Shown here piece after piece: positions 52,148 through 61,334 of a DNA stretch of 64,000 nt. Source of the stretch: Bifidobacterium mellis (GTDB lineage: Bacteria > Actinomycetota > Actinomycetes > Actinomycetales > Bifidobacteriaceae); NCBI RefSeq assembly GCF_000967265.1, contig NZ_KQ033885.1, forward strand, positions 1,035,538-1,099,537. Reading direction: 5' to 3'. How positions within the stretch are numbered: position 1 is the first letter of the stretch; every line of letters begins with the position of its first letter. The notes below the pieces were generated by a model. The model searched no databases and had not been told where the DNA came from. It saw only the letters and a list, made by a program, of their open reading frames with translations. Position numbers and translations under genes: made by a program.

Positions 52148-53614
52148 TTGACGTCCCCAACCAGAAAGATGGGTCTGCCCAACATCAAGGCGGGCAGGAA
52201 CGGCAAGCCCCAGCACAGCGATGGGTTCCGCAGCAGCCACAACCTGCGCACTGGCATCTGTCTGGCCCTCACCTTCGTTCTTTGCTTCCTGGCCTCGACG
52301 GTGGCAGCCTTCTGGACAGACATCAACGGGCACATGCATGTGCTCGAGCCCATCAACCTGACCCAAGCCCACAAGGCCCCTGAAGACATCTACAAGGGCA
52401 AAACCCTGAACGTCCTGGTGCTGGGCCAGGACACCCGCGACGGCAAGGGCAATTCGGAAGTGGGCGGCAGCGGGGATGGCCTGGAGGAGAACCACCAGTC
52501 CGACACGGCCATGGTGGTCCAGATCGCCGCCGACCGCTCCTATGTGAACGTGGTCTCCATCCCCAGGGACTCCATCGTGAACGCCCCGGCCTGCGTCACC
52601 AGCAAGGGCGAGACCATCCCGGCCCGCCGCCAGGTCATGTTCAACTCCATCTTCGCTGAGGGCTACAACCAGGGCGGCGATGCGAATTCGGCCGCCAGCT
52701 GCTCCCTGGCTGCGGTCCGCTCCCTGACCGGCCTGGACATCCAGCAGTTCGTGGTGGCCGACTTCAATGGATTCAAATCCATCATCGATGCCCTGGGCGG
52801 GGTCGACGTATGCATCCCCAAGGACACCAAGGACAGCTACACCGGCATCGATCTGAAGCGGGGACTGCACCATCTGGACGGGACCCAGGCCACCGAATAC
52901 GCCCGCATGCGCCACGGAACCGGAGCCGACGGATCGGACATCATGCGCACCACCCGCCAGCAGTACCTGATCAAGAGCCTGGTCAACGAGGCCAAGAACG
53001 TCGATATTTATTCAGACCTTCCCAAGGCCTACCGTCTGGCCACCACCTCCATGTCGACCCTGCAGCTGAGCGAGGGCCTGGGCAGCTTCCAGACCCTGCT
53101 GGGCCTGGGCAACTCACTCAAACATATCGACACCGCCCACATCTACGCCCGGACCATACCGGTCAAGGAATGGTCCCAGGACCGTTATCGGGTGGTATGG
53201 ACCGAGCAGGCCGAAACCATCTGGCGCCTGCTTCGCCAGGGCAAGCCCTTGACCCAGGCCAATGAGGAGGCCGAGGAAGCCTCCCTGCCAAGCACCTCCT
53301 CGTCAGCCGCCTCCTCGCCCGATAATCAGACCCAAGGCACCCAAAGGGAGCAGGGCAGGACTCAAGGCCGCAACAGGAGCTCTGAAACCCGGTCCTCCAC
53401 CCAGACCCCCTCTGCCTCCGCCACTGCGATGCCCGATCCGGATCCGCGCACAGGACTGATTACCATGCCCAATAAGACCCTGATTGATCCGAGCACAGGC
53501 GGAATCGTCGATCCGAACGACGGGACCATCAAGGACGCGAACACCGGACAGTACATCGGCATGGCCGACCGCTATCTGTTCGCCACGGTCTGTGCGGTTC
53601 CGGCGCAGAGATAG
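52148..53614 (+). CDS. LytR-CpsA-Psr family ligase (1)
   Basis: The protein has 488 residues from a TTG at 52148, preceded by AGGAAGG with 7-base spacing; an ATG at 52109 lacks a ribosome site and lies in a hairpin. A basic cytoplasmic N-terminus and one membrane helix (about 35-55) precede the LCP domain: LNVLVLGQDTRDG, SDTAMVVQIAADRSYVNVVS, IPRDSIV, LGGVDVCIP and EYARMRHG. LCP enzymes attach phosphate-linked glycans or teichoic-acid-like polymers to peptidoglycan. A Ser/Thr/Gln-rich stretch precedes a short C-terminal segment. The second LCP gene follows 73 bases later. Confidence 0.9.
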   Translation: MTSPTRKMGLPNIKAGRNGKPQHSDGFRSSHNLRTGICLALTFVLCFLASTVAAFWTDINGHMHVLEPINLTQAHKAPEDIYKGKTLNVLVLGQDTRDGKGNSEVGGSGDGLEENHQSDTAMVVQIAADRSYVNVVSIPRDSIVNAPACVTSKGETIPARRQVMFNSIFAEGYNQGGDANSAASCSLAAVRSLTGLDIQQFVVADFNGFKSIIDALGGVDVCIPKDTKDSYTGIDLKRGLHHLDGTQATEYARMRHGTGADGSDIMRTTRQQYLIKSLVNEAKNVDIYSDLPKAYRLATTSMSTLQLSEGLGSFQTLLGLGNSLKHIDTAHIYARTIPVKEWSQDRYRVVWTEQAETIWRLLRQGKPLTQANEEAEEASLPSTSSSAASSPDNQTQGTQREQGRTQGRNRSSETRSSTQTPSASATAMPDPDPRTGLITMPNKTLIDPSTGGIVDPNDGTIKDANTGQYIGMADRYLFATVCAVPAQR

Positions 53615-53687
53615 CCGTTCAGATCCCTCGGGTCGTTCAGGCATGCTATTGCTTGCCTAGTCGGTCAAAGCTATGGAGGTTGAAGGC

Positions 53688-54968
53688 ATGCGGACTGGTT
53701 CAGACCAAGGCGGACAAGAGCAGGAGCCACCCAGCTTCATGCCCTCCAGACATCGTCGTCCCGAAACCGCTGCCAGCGCTCCCGCCGCCTCGGCCAGGCA
53801 CAGCAGCAGACAGCCGGAACCTCCCAGCTTCTCGCCCTCCTCAAGGGGCGCACAGCCGGCGCAAGTCGGCAGGCCCCGAGCAGCCAGACGCACCAGCGGC
53901 TCCTCGCGGACCACGCCCATGCCAGCCGCCCAGGCAGCTCCCAGCGGGAATGGCTGGGGCAATGGCGGCAACCGAGGCCATCGGGTCAACCGTGGTCTGC
54001 GGTCCGGCAATGCCCTGGTACGCAGGCATCCAGTGCGCAGGTTCATAGGCATACTGCTCCTGGTCATCCTGATGGCCTTGGTCGTACTGGCAGGAGGCGG
54101 ATGGTTCTGGATCAATGCCAGGCTCAACCGCGAGCAAATGCTGACGGACGCTCCAGGCTCCGGGGCCACCACCTGGCTGCTGCTGGGGTCGGACCAGCGT
54201 GACGGCTCCCCCGGGGCCGGCCAGGACACCAGCATCACCGGTTTCCGGACCGACACCATACTGGTGCTGACCAAGCCCCGGCACGGAGCTGCTTCACTGA
54301 TTTCAGTCCCCCGCGACTCCCTGGTCAAAGAGGACGGGAGATACATGAAAATCAACGCCGTGGCCTACACCTCGGGCTACCGGTCCCTGACCAGCCAGAT
54401 CGAGGACATCACGGGCCATAAGGTCGACCATGTGGCTCTGATCCGCTTCGGAGGCCTGAGCAAGGTGGTCGATGCCATGGGTGGCGTCAATCTCTGCTAT
54501 GACGCCGATGTCAACGATCCCAGATCAGGCATGGTATGGTCCAAGGGCTGTCATCAGGCCGATGGCGGCATGGCCCTGGCCTTCACCCGCATGCGCTACT
54601 CGGATCCCAAGGGTGACTTCGGGCGGGCCGAGCGGCAGCGTCAAGCCATCTCGGCCATCACCTCCAAGGCCCTGCAGCCTTCGGTCCTGCTCAATCCCGT
54701 CACGGCCGGCAAGGTCCTTTCGGCAGGTCTGGATTCCCTGGTGGTGGATGAGCGGGCCAACGCCATAGATCTGGTGCGCATGGTCCTGGCCTTCCGCAGC
54801 GCCAGCGGCCCAAAGGGCGTCACCGGAAGCCTGTATTGGACCAACCCCAACTACTTCCCCAACAGGCGCGTCGGCTCCACCGTTCTGTTGGATCAGGCCC
54901 GCAACACCGAGCTGTTCGACCAGTTGGTCCAGGGCAGTCACGAGCCGGGCACCGTCGGGGGCATCTGA
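53688..54968 (+). CDS. LytR-CpsA-Psr family ligase (2)
   Basis: The protein has 426 residues from the ATG at 53688 (GGAGG 8 bases upstream; ATG 53673 lies before it). A disordered Pro/Ser/Arg-rich cytoplasmic segment of about 115 residues leads to a membrane helix (about 121-142, IGILLLVILMALVVLAGGGW). The LCP domain follows: WLLLGSDQRDG, TDTILVLTKPRHGAASLIS, VPRDSLV, AMGGVNLCYDADV, and AFTRMRYSDPKGDFGRAERQ with the conserved Arg pair. It probably ligates envelope polymers like its neighbour. The long N-terminal tail contains repeated PPSF motifs and may be a regulatory target. Confidence 0.9.
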   Translation: MRTGSDQGGQEQEPPSFMPSRHRRPETAASAPAASARHSSRQPEPPSFSPSSRGAQPAQVGRPRAARRTSGSSRTTPMPAAQAAPSGNGWGNGGNRGHRVNRGLRSGNALVRRHPVRRFIGILLLVILMALVVLAGGGWFWINARLNREQMLTDAPGSGATTWLLLGSDQRDGSPGAGQDTSITGFRTDTILVLTKPRHGAASLISVPRDSLVKEDGRYMKINAVAYTSGYRSLTSQIEDITGHKVDHVALIRFGGLSKVVDAMGGVNLCYDADVNDPRSGMVWSKGCHQADGGMALAFTRMRYSDPKGDFGRAERQRQAISAITSKALQPSVLLNPVTAGKVLSAGLDSLVVDERANAIDLVRMVLAFRSASGPKGVTGSLYWTNPNYFPNRRVGSTVLLDQARNTELFDQLVQGSHEPGTVGGI

Positions 54969-55055
54969 CCGCCCAATTTGGCAGGCGCCATCCACATTCG
55001 ACCACATGCCAGGTTCGCCCTGGCATTCAGGCGCCGGTCCTTTCATGCTGGAAAC

Positions 55056-57011
55056 ATGACCAAGGCCCATTCGTTAGCAACTGCGCCCCCCTCATCGGGG
55101 GCGGTCGGCCCCGAGCCTTCGACCGAGGCCGAGGATGGCAATCCACGCTCTGCCAATACGGGTAGGTTCCAGGTCATTCTGACCCTGGTTGCCCAGACGG
55201 CTCCGGCCCTGGCCCAGGCGGGCATGATCTGGTATGTGGTCGGCCAGGGCCGTTGGATGCTGCTCCTCCTGCTGCTGCCCAGCCTGACCGGCACCCTGGC
55301 CATGGTGCTTTTGAGCCTGCTGCGAGCGCATCGCCAGCCATTGACTGCACCTTCTGCCCGCGCGCAATTGGGATACGGTGCAGCATCGGATCGCGCATCC
55401 CTATCTACGACCACAGAGGACCGGACCCGGCAGGACTTGACGGAGCTGGCTGCTGACCCAGGCCCCCGGCTTGAGTCCCGGCTGTCAGGATCAGGGGCCT
55501 CGGGAGCACATGGTCAGCTCTGGCAGGGCATCGTCCATGCCTGGCTTTCAGCATCAGGTTCTGCAGCCCCGGCAGTCATTGGTATCCGTCCTGATCACGG
55601 TCCGCTGACCATCGATCTGCCACGCGACGGGCCCCACGCCCTGGTGGCAGGCACCACCGGATCAGGCAAATCGGTTTTTCTGCAGACCTGGTGTCTGGCC
55701 CTGGCCGCCAGCCAGCCGCCGGACCGGCTCAACCTGATCCTGCTGGACTTCAAGGGTGGTGCCGGCTTCGGCCTGCTGGCCCGACTACCTCACACTGTGG
55801 GCTGCGTGACCAATCTGGATCTGGACCGGGCCGTGCGCGCGCTGAACGGCCTTCAGAGGGAGCTGGAACGCCGCCAGCGCCTGGTTGCCAGGGCAGGGGT
55901 CGAGGACACTGCCCTGATGGCCGACCCACCAGCGCGCCTGGTGGTGGTCATCGACGAATTCCAGGCCCTGCGCCAACTCCTGCCCGACTATCTGGACAGG
56001 CTGACCTCGCTGGCCTCCCAGGGCAGGTCCCTGGGTATGAACCTGGTGGCCTGCACCCAGCAGACCATGGGGCAGGTCAGCGCCCAGATGCGGGCCAACA
56101 TGAACCTGGGAATCTGCCTGCGGGTACGTGACCCCCTGCAGTCCAGGGAGCTGCTTGGATCCTCCTGCGCCACGGCGATCGACCCGGCCTGTCCAGGTTT
56201 GGGCTTCCTGGAGCAGGGCCGGGGCCCCCAGGCCTTCCGTACCTGCCCAGCGGCTGATCCGCAGGCCCTGGTGGAACAGATCATCAAAGCCGGTCGCTTC
56301 TGCGGCTGCCGTCCACCGGCACCACTCTTCTCCCCTCCCCTGCCCGAGCACGATCCGGCCTGTGGAAAGATCCTCTGGCGGTCAGGACGGCCCCTGATAC
56401 CCCTGGGGCATATGGATGACGGGGTCCTGCTCCACCTCTATCGCCTGCCGCTCAAAGGACATACGGCCCTGATCGGACCACCAGGACGAGGCAAGAGCAT
56501 CCTACTGGCCCTGCTGGCTCGTTCCCTGCTCCCCCTGATGCAGCCGGGGGCCCGACCAGAGCCCTGCTTCGACCTGCGTATCACGCGTCGGACAGGCCAT
56601 GGCTACAGCAGCCGGGACTTCCCAGGTCCGGTGCCGGCACCGCCTCATGACCGTCAAAATGGCAACCGTGGGCTGGTCTGGATCCTTGACGATGCCCAGG
56701 ATCTGCTGGATCCGCTCTGCCGGGATCCTCTGGCCCCGCTTCTGCAGGAGGCTCTGGGGCAGGAAGGAGCCACCGTGGTCCTGGCTGTGGATACGGCCAA
56801 TGCCCTGCGCAGACCGGAGCGTTTCAGCCGCCGTCTGGTGTTCCCCTGTGGCGAACGGGGGGCCGACCTGGCAGCTGGCATCCCCGCCGATCAGCTGGCC
56901 ACCCTATCCACCCGGGTCAGCGCCATTCCTGGACGGTGTCTGGTCCTGGAGGCAGGTCTCGCCATTCCGCTACAGGTGTTCTCTTTAGCCGTAAAACGAA
57001 TGAACCCTTGA
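55056..57011 (+). CDS. EssC/EccC-like FtsK/SpoIIIE ATPase, two ATPase domains
   Basis: The protein has about 651 residues from the ATG at 55056 (weak GGAA upstream). Two membrane helices (about 39-63 and 66-88) are followed by a first FtsK/SpoIIIE ATPase with Walker A GTTGSGKS (199-206), LDFKGGAGF, Walker B LVVVIDEF (near 298) and LGMNLVACTQQ. A second ATPase domain is shorter: Walker A GPPGRGKS (near 474) and LVWILDDA (near 540). Tandem FtsK-type domains behind two helices are typical of type VII secretion motors (EssC/EccC), but there is no FHA domain or third ATPase domain. No WXG100 substrate or other T7SS gene is visible nearby. It may be a reduced or repurposed secretion motor. Confidence 0.8.
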   Translation: MTKAHSLATAPPSSGAVGPEPSTEAEDGNPRSANTGRFQVILTLVAQTAPALAQAGMIWYVVGQGRWMLLLLLLPSLTGTLAMVLLSLLRAHRQPLTAPSARAQLGYGAASDRASLSTTTEDRTRQDLTELAADPGPRLESRLSGSGASGAHGQLWQGIVHAWLSASGSAAPAVIGIRPDHGPLTIDLPRDGPHALVAGTTGSGKSVFLQTWCLALAASQPPDRLNLILLDFKGGAGFGLLARLPHTVGCVTNLDLDRAVRALNGLQRELERRQRLVARAGVEDTALMADPPARLVVVIDEFQALRQLLPDYLDRLTSLASQGRSLGMNLVACTQQTMGQVSAQMRANMNLGICLRVRDPLQSRELLGSSCATAIDPACPGLGFLEQGRGPQAFRTCPAADPQALVEQIIKAGRFCGCRPPAPLFSPPLPEHDPACGKILWRSGRPLIPLGHMDDGVLLHLYRLPLKGHTALIGPPGRGKSILLALLARSLLPLMQPGARPEPCFDLRITRRTGHGYSSRDFPGPVPAPPHDRQNGNRGLVWILDDAQDLLDPLCRDPLAPLLQEALGQEGATVVLAVDTANALRRPERFSRRLVFPCGERGADLAAGIPADQLATLSTRVSAIPGRCLVLEAGLAIPLQVFSLAVKRMNP

Positions 57012-57088
57012 AAAAAGTCACTCATCGTGCTTATCTTGCATAGGGTAGTGATAAAGCACCGATAAAAACTTCTTGGAGGCTTAGGTAG

Positions 57089-57367
57089 ATGAGTAATGCG
57101 TTCGATTGGCGCGCCAAGGCTGCTTGCCGAGACAAGGACCCTGAGCTGTTCTTCCCCGTCGGCAACACAGGTGCGGCCTATCAGCAGATCGAGGAGGCCA
57201 AGGCTGTCTGCCGGACCTGCAAGGTCATTGACGCCTGTCTGAAGTGCGCGCTGGACACCAATCAGGATTACGGCGTCTGGGGCGGACTGAGCGAGGACGA
57301 ACGCAGGGCTCTGAAGCGCCGGGCCATGCGTGCACGCAGGTCCCAGGCCATGCAGATGCAGTCCTGA
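57089..57367 (+). CDS. WhiB-family iron-sulfur regulator (WhiB1/WblE-like)
   Basis: The protein has 92 residues. Iron-sulfur cysteines are C13, C41, C44 and C50 (a fifth Cys at 53). The GVWGG turn is at 62-66 and a basic tail follows (RRALKRRAMRARRSQ). TTGGAGGCTTAGGTAG precedes the ATG. A plausible promoter (TTGAAA at 57008, TTATCT near 57031) overlaps the end of the EssC-like gene. WhiB1-type proteins bind the sigma factor and respond to nitric oxide or oxygen. It is monocistronic, with a terminator after it. Confidence 0.93.
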   Translation: MSNAFDWRAKAACRDKDPELFFPVGNTGAAYQQIEEAKAVCRTCKVIDACLKCALDTNQDYGVWGGLSEDERRALKRRAMRARRSQAMQMQS

Positions 57368-57393
57368 ATCCTTCCCGATTGCGCCAAACGGTT

Positions 57394-57424
57394 AAGGGGC
57401 GATGGCTTGATGCCGTCGTCCCTT
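57394..57424 (+). terminator. whiB terminator
   Basis: AAGGGGCGA pairs with TCGTCCCTT (one mismatch) and is followed by TTCTTTCCC, 27 bases after the whiB stop. Confidence 0.65.
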
Positions 57425-57496
57425 TTCTTTCCCTGAAAATATCACTGGCTGTAGGTTTCCGGGCTACAAGGCGCCCCGGTTAAAAGGCGCCCGGTA

Positions 57497-58996
57497 TCAC
57501 ACATCCTGGGCCACGCGCAACTTGATGTTGATGACCACCCGGGTGCCGCCATCCCGGCGGGGCTCCCACTTGACCGTGCCGCCGAAGTCGTTGGTGACGA
57601 AGGTGTTGATGATCTGCGTGCCCAGCCCGGACCCGGTGGAACGTGCCTGCCCCTGATCCGACTCCGTGCTGTAGCCGTTGCCGTCATCTTCGACCACCAC
57701 GTTGAGGTTGTTGCCGCCCCGGCCTACCGATATGGTGATATGCCCCTCGTCACGGCCCTCGAAGCCGTGTTCGACAGCGTTGTTGACCAGCTCGGTCAGC
57801 ACCAGGGACAGGGGTGTGGCATCCTGGGCGGGCATCATCCCGAACTTGCCCACATAGGAGATGGTGATGTGCTGGTCGCTGGTGGTGGCCAGGTCCACGC
57901 TCATCTTCAGCAGGTTGGCGATCACCTTGTCGAAGTCCACAATCTCGTCGGCTGTCTGGCTGAGGCCCTCGTGGACCACGGCGATGGTCTGGACGCGGCG
58001 CTGGGCCTCCTCCAGCTCCTTGCGGACCTCGTCTGACTTGGTGCGCCGGGCCTGCAGCCGCAGCAGGGCCGACACGGCCTGGAGGTTGTTCTTGACCCGG
58101 TGGTGTATCTCGGAGATGGTGGCATCCTTGGTCTGCAATTCCTTCTCCCTGCGGCGCAGCTCGGTCACGTCCCGGCAGAGCACGATGGCACCGGTTCTGC
58201 CCTGCTTGCCATACAGGGGCAGGGAGCGCATGGAGACGGCCGATCCATTGGCGTCCAGCTCCGAATCCACGGCCGCCTTGCCCGACAGGACCAGCGGCAG
58301 GGAATCGGGCACGGGATCGTTCTCCTTGAGCAGGGAGGTGCCGATCTCGCTCAGGTACTGGCCGATCATGGTCTCCACCGAGCCCAGCCTGCGGAAGCAG
58401 CTGATGGCGTTGGGCGAGGCGTAACGCACCACACCGCTTGCCGTCAGCACGAAGAAGCCATCGGCCACCCTGGCGTTGTGCCGCTGGTTGAGCACCGAAT
58501 CCGCGTAGGGAAACTCGCCACGGGTGATCATCTCGAAGAGTTCCTTGCCCGCGTTGATGCTCTCGCTCTCATAGCGGCCGTTGGACTCGCGGGTGGCCAT
58601 GTTGGTCTCGCGGACCACCAGACCCAGGGTCCTGCCCTGGTGACGGATGGGGGCATAGACGTCGCAGACCGTGGCGCGGCCGATGGTGCGCAGCTTGTTG
58701 GACCGCAGCACCCCCTTAGACTGCATGGCCGCCTCCAGCTCCTCGCGGCGATCAGCCGGGAAATGCTCTCCGACCACATCTTCGGTGCGCAGGGACATGA
58801 CCGTGGAGGGCCTGCACTGCTCGGCCACAGTGAACTCCCCCTCGCCGGTGCGCAGCAGGAGCAGCAGGTCGGCAAAGCTCAGATCGGCGATGACCTGCCA
58901 GTCGGCCACCAGGTGGTGGAGCCACTCGCGGTCCTCCTCATTGCAGTCGTCGCAGGATGCCAGAATCTCGGAAAAATCAGCCATGCCCTCCATCAT
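57497..58996 (-). CDS. pdtaS: PdtaS-type sensor histidine kinase
   Basis: The protein has 499 residues, soluble, with no membrane helix. An N-terminal GAF-like region (1-150) and a PAS-like region (about 180-285, FVLTASGVVRYASPNAISCF) precede the HisKA_2 domain, whose phosphoacceptor histidine is in ISEIHHRVKNNLQAVSALL. The HWE/HisKA_2-type ATPase part follows: LVLTELVNNAVEHGF, VVEDDGNGYS and GSGLGTQIINTFV. This is the architecture of PdtaS, which phosphorylates the ANTAR regulator PdtaR; a PdtaR homologue is at 27.7-28.3 kb. ATGs at 58996, 58993 and 58984 are all possible starts. Confidence 0.92.
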   Translation of the reverse strand: MMEGMADFSEILASCDDCNEEDREWLHHLVADWQVIADLSFADLLLLLRTGEGEFTVAEQCRPSTVMSLRTEDVVGEHFPADRREELEAAMQSKGVLRSNKLRTIGRATVCDVYAPIRHQGRTLGLVVRETNMATRESNGRYESESINAGKELFEMITRGEFPYADSVLNQRHNARVADGFFVLTASGVVRYASPNAISCFRRLGSVETMIGQYLSEIGTSLLKENDPVPDSLPLVLSGKAAVDSELDANGSAVSMRSLPLYGKQGRTGAIVLCRDVTELRRREKELQTKDATISEIHHRVKNNLQAVSALLRLQARRTKSDEVRKELEEAQRRVQTIAVVHEGLSQTADEIVDFDKVIANLLKMSVDLATTSDQHITISYVGKFGMMPAQDATPLSLVLTELVNNAVEHGFEGRDEGHITISVGRGGNNLNVVVEDDGNGYSTESDQGQARSTGSGLGTQIINTFVTNDFGGTVKWEPRRDGGTRVVINIKLRVAQDV

Positions 58997-59152
58997 ACAA
59001 AGGGCCCTCGGAAGCAGACAGACGGGTCATGCCCAAGGCGATGATGACATGCGCGTCCAATACACAGGTCTGGGGTAGGGTGGTTCACGGATGTTTCGCC
59101 CCGGCGGCCGGACCCGACAGGCCCGGACCAGCCAAGGGGCCAAGGGAGGGCC

Positions 59153-60073
59153 ATGGCAACCAGGACCAGCGAGGGCGGCAGACCGCCTGAAGACCAGGAG
59201 GTCGATCCCGATCTCGAACGCCGACGCCAGCAGCGCCGCCAGGAGCTGACCTACCTGCGCCGGGACGCAGAGGTGGCCCACGAGGCCCATCTGCAGGCCA
59301 GGGCCGACGCGGTGCGCGCCAAGGCCAGGGCCAAGGCTGCACGGATCATGGCCAAGGCCGAGATCAAGGCCTCACGGATCGAGGGCATCCCCGACATGGA
59401 GATCGAGCGCAAGGTCCGCCTGGATGTACACGGCCGTCCCAAGCCCCTCCTGCGCGGGTGGATCCACGCTGTGGCCGCCCCGCTGGCCCTGGCCGCCGGC
59501 ATCGTGCTGATCTGCCTGGCCCACGGCACTGGCCTGAAACTTGCCTGCGCGGTCTTCATGGTCGCGTCACTGGCCCTCTTCGGCAACTCGGCCCTCTACC
59601 ACCTGGGCGACTGGACACCGGGGACCACAGATGTGCTGCGCCGCCTGGACCATGTCAACATCTTCCTGCTCATCGCCGGCACCTACACGCCGATCTCCTT
59701 CGCGCTGGACCCCTTCTGGCGGCGGATCATCATCCTGGGCATGTGGGGGGCCAGCCTGGTGGCCATGATCGTCCACGTCTTCTGGATCGATGCTCCCCGC
59801 TGGCTCTACACACTGGTCTACGTGGTCTTCGGAGTCTCGGGGGTGGGCTTCCTGAAACTCTTCTGGGACTCCCCCATGGCCGGTCCGCCGGTGGTGTGGC
59901 TGATCGTGGCCGGTGGCCTGGCCTACATCCTTGGGGCGATTGTCTACGGTCTGCGCCGGCCGGACCCCTGGCCCCGGGTATTCGGCTTCCACGAGATCTT
60001 CCACTGCGGCACGGTCATCGGCTACGCCTGCCATATCGTGGCCATCTACCTGGTGGTCTGCAATCTGCGCTGA
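59153..60073 (+). CDS. Hemolysin III/YqfA (PAQR-like) membrane protein with coiled-coil N-terminus
   Basis: The protein has 306 residues from the ATG at 59153 (GGGAGGGCC). Residues 1-95 are a charged helical extension (RRRQQRRQELTYLRR, then Ala/Lys/Arg repeats). The remaining part has seven membrane helices with the family's metal-site residues: GNSALYHLGDW, LRRLDHVNIFLLIAGTYTPI and GFHEIFHCGTVIGYACH. Family members are about 210 residues, so the N-terminal extension is an addition. The function of bacterial members is poorly defined; 'hemolysin' is historical. Confidence 0.9.
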   Translation: MATRTSEGGRPPEDQEVDPDLERRRQQRRQELTYLRRDAEVAHEAHLQARADAVRAKARAKAARIMAKAEIKASRIEGIPDMEIERKVRLDVHGRPKPLLRGWIHAVAAPLALAAGIVLICLAHGTGLKLACAVFMVASLALFGNSALYHLGDWTPGTTDVLRRLDHVNIFLLIAGTYTPISFALDPFWRRIIILGMWGASLVAMIVHVFWIDAPRWLYTLVYVVFGVSGVGFLKLFWDSPMAGPPVVWLIVAGGLAYILGAIVYGLRRPDPWPRVFGFHEIFHCGTVIGYACHIVAIYLVVCNLR

Positions 60074-60177
60074 ATAAATGGCCAGCCTGGCGGTCTTTTC
60101 ATCAAGCTCCGCCCAACAAAGACCATCGGTCTGCCGTACGAATCAAGCGGTCGCCCATAGAGCGGTCTCTTATAGAA

Positions 60178-60215
60178 GAAGCCGCCCTCCGTCGACCATG
60201 GCGGGGAGCGGCTTC
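60178..60215. terminator. Terminator between hemolysin III and greA (convergent)
   Basis: GAAGCCGC and GCGGCTTC form the stem base with further pairing (CCTCCG/CGGGGA). On the minus strand it is followed by TTCTAT, so it most likely ends greA. Confidence 0.6.
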
Positions 60216-60251
60216 ATTCAGGCCGGGCTGGGATGGTGAGGGGTCGTCCCG

Positions 60252-60731
60252 CTACTTGAGGGGCTGGGCATCCTTGACGGTGACCGAGATGTCCTTGCCG
60301 TTGGGAGCCTTGTAGGTCACGGTCTGGCCCTTCTTGGCGCCCATAAGGGCCGCGCCGATGGGCGACTCGGGGCTGATGACATCGTAGTCGGTGGCCACCG
60401 TCAGATCCCTGGAGCCCAGCACATAGACCATTTCGTTGCCGGCCATGGTCAGGGTCACCAGGGAGCCGTTGCCTACCGTGCCCGCCTTGGGGGCTTTGAG
60501 GATCTTGGCGTTGCGAAGCTTGACGATCAGCTCGTTGATCCGCCCCTCGTTCTTGCCCTGCTCCTCGCGGGCAGCCTGATAGCCGCCGTTCTCGCTCAGA
60601 TCGCCCTCGGCCCGAGCCGCCGCGATGCGTTCGGTGATCTCGTCGCGGTACTCGCCCTGACGGTGGTCAAGCTCCTCCTTCAGCTTGTCGTAAGCGGCCT
60701 GTGTCAGCAGAATCGTCTTTTCCTCAGCCAT
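60252..60731 (-). CDS. greA: Transcription elongation factor GreA
   Basis: The protein has 159 residues from the ATG at 60731 (AGGAGG 6 bases upstream). The N-terminal coiled coil holds the catalytic acidic tip in EGDLSENGGYQAAREEQGKNE. The C-terminal FKBP-like domain has GSLVTLTM and the conserved SPESPIGAALMGAKKGQTV. It rescues backtracked RNA polymerase by stimulating transcript cleavage. It follows the FKBP gene on the same strand but behind a strong terminator, so it is probably transcribed separately. Confidence 0.96.
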   Translation of the reverse strand: MAEEKTILLTQAAYDKLKEELDHRQGEYRDEITERIAAARAEGDLSENGGYQAAREEQGKNEGRINELIVKLRNAKILKAPKAGTVGNGSLVTLTMAGNEMVYVLGSRDLTVATDYDVISPESPIGAALMGAKKGQTVTYKAPNGKDISVTVKDAQPLK

Positions 60732-60800
60732 GTGATTCCTCCTTGTTTGATGCACTTATCTCGTGGCCCGACCTGAACTGCAAAGTCAAGGGTATGAAAA

Positions 60801-60824
60801 AGGCGCCGGCCCTCACCGGCGCCT
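60801..60824 (-). terminator. Strong terminator after the FKBP gene
   Basis: AGGCGCCGG and CCGGCGCCT form a perfect 9-bp stem with a 6-base loop, followed on the minus strand by TTTTTC. Confidence 0.85.
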
Positions 60825-60836
60825 GGAGACCTTTGT

Positions 60837-61244
60837 CTACCGTGTCGATATGATGTCAATCACGAAAACCAGGGTATCGTCGCCGCCGATGCCCGCCTGG
60901 GGCATCCCCTGACGACCATATCCGTACTCCGGCGGAATGGAGACCACCAACCTGGACCCCACGTTGTGACCGGGCACCGTCTGGTCCCAGCCGCGAATGA
61001 CCTGCCCCACGCCGATGCCGAAGCTGGCCGGCTGATGACGCTGGAAGCTGGAGTCGAAGACCTGATCCGAACCCCAAACGACGCCGTGATAGTTGACGGT
61101 GACGGTATCGCCCTTGCGGACGACAGGCCCGTCCCCCTCGACCAGCTCCACGGCGCGCAGCCCGCTGGGTGCCGGACCATGGAAGGTTATGGTCGGCGTG
61201 GCGCCGAATTCGGCGTTCACCTCGGGCATGGATTGGTCACTCAT
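60837..61244 (-). CDS. FKBP-type peptidyl-prolyl cis-trans isomerase
   Basis: The protein has 135 residues from the ATG at 61244 (AAAGGAG, 5-base spacer). The longer open frame upstream enters tRNA-Leu and is not coding. FKBP features: VRKGDTVTVNYHGVVWGSDQ, FDSSFQRHQPASFGIGVGQV, IRGWDQTVPG and the VVSIPPEYGYG strand. It has no signal peptide, so it is a cytoplasmic folding catalyst. It lies between tRNA-Leu(TAA) and greA. Confidence 0.94.
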   Translation of the reverse strand: MSDQSMPEVNAEFGATPTITFHGPAPSGLRAVELVEGDGPVVRKGDTVTVNYHGVVWGSDQVFDSSFQRHQPASFGIGVGQVIRGWDQTVPGHNVGSRLVVSIPPEYGYGRQGMPQAGIGGDDTLVFVIDIISTR

Positions 61245-61334
61245 GACAACTCCTTTGGTTTTCTTGCGTACCAGAGTATCGGTTCGTCGGCCGGGTGACA
61301 AGTTGCGACACTGCCGTCCAAGCCGATGAGGCCT

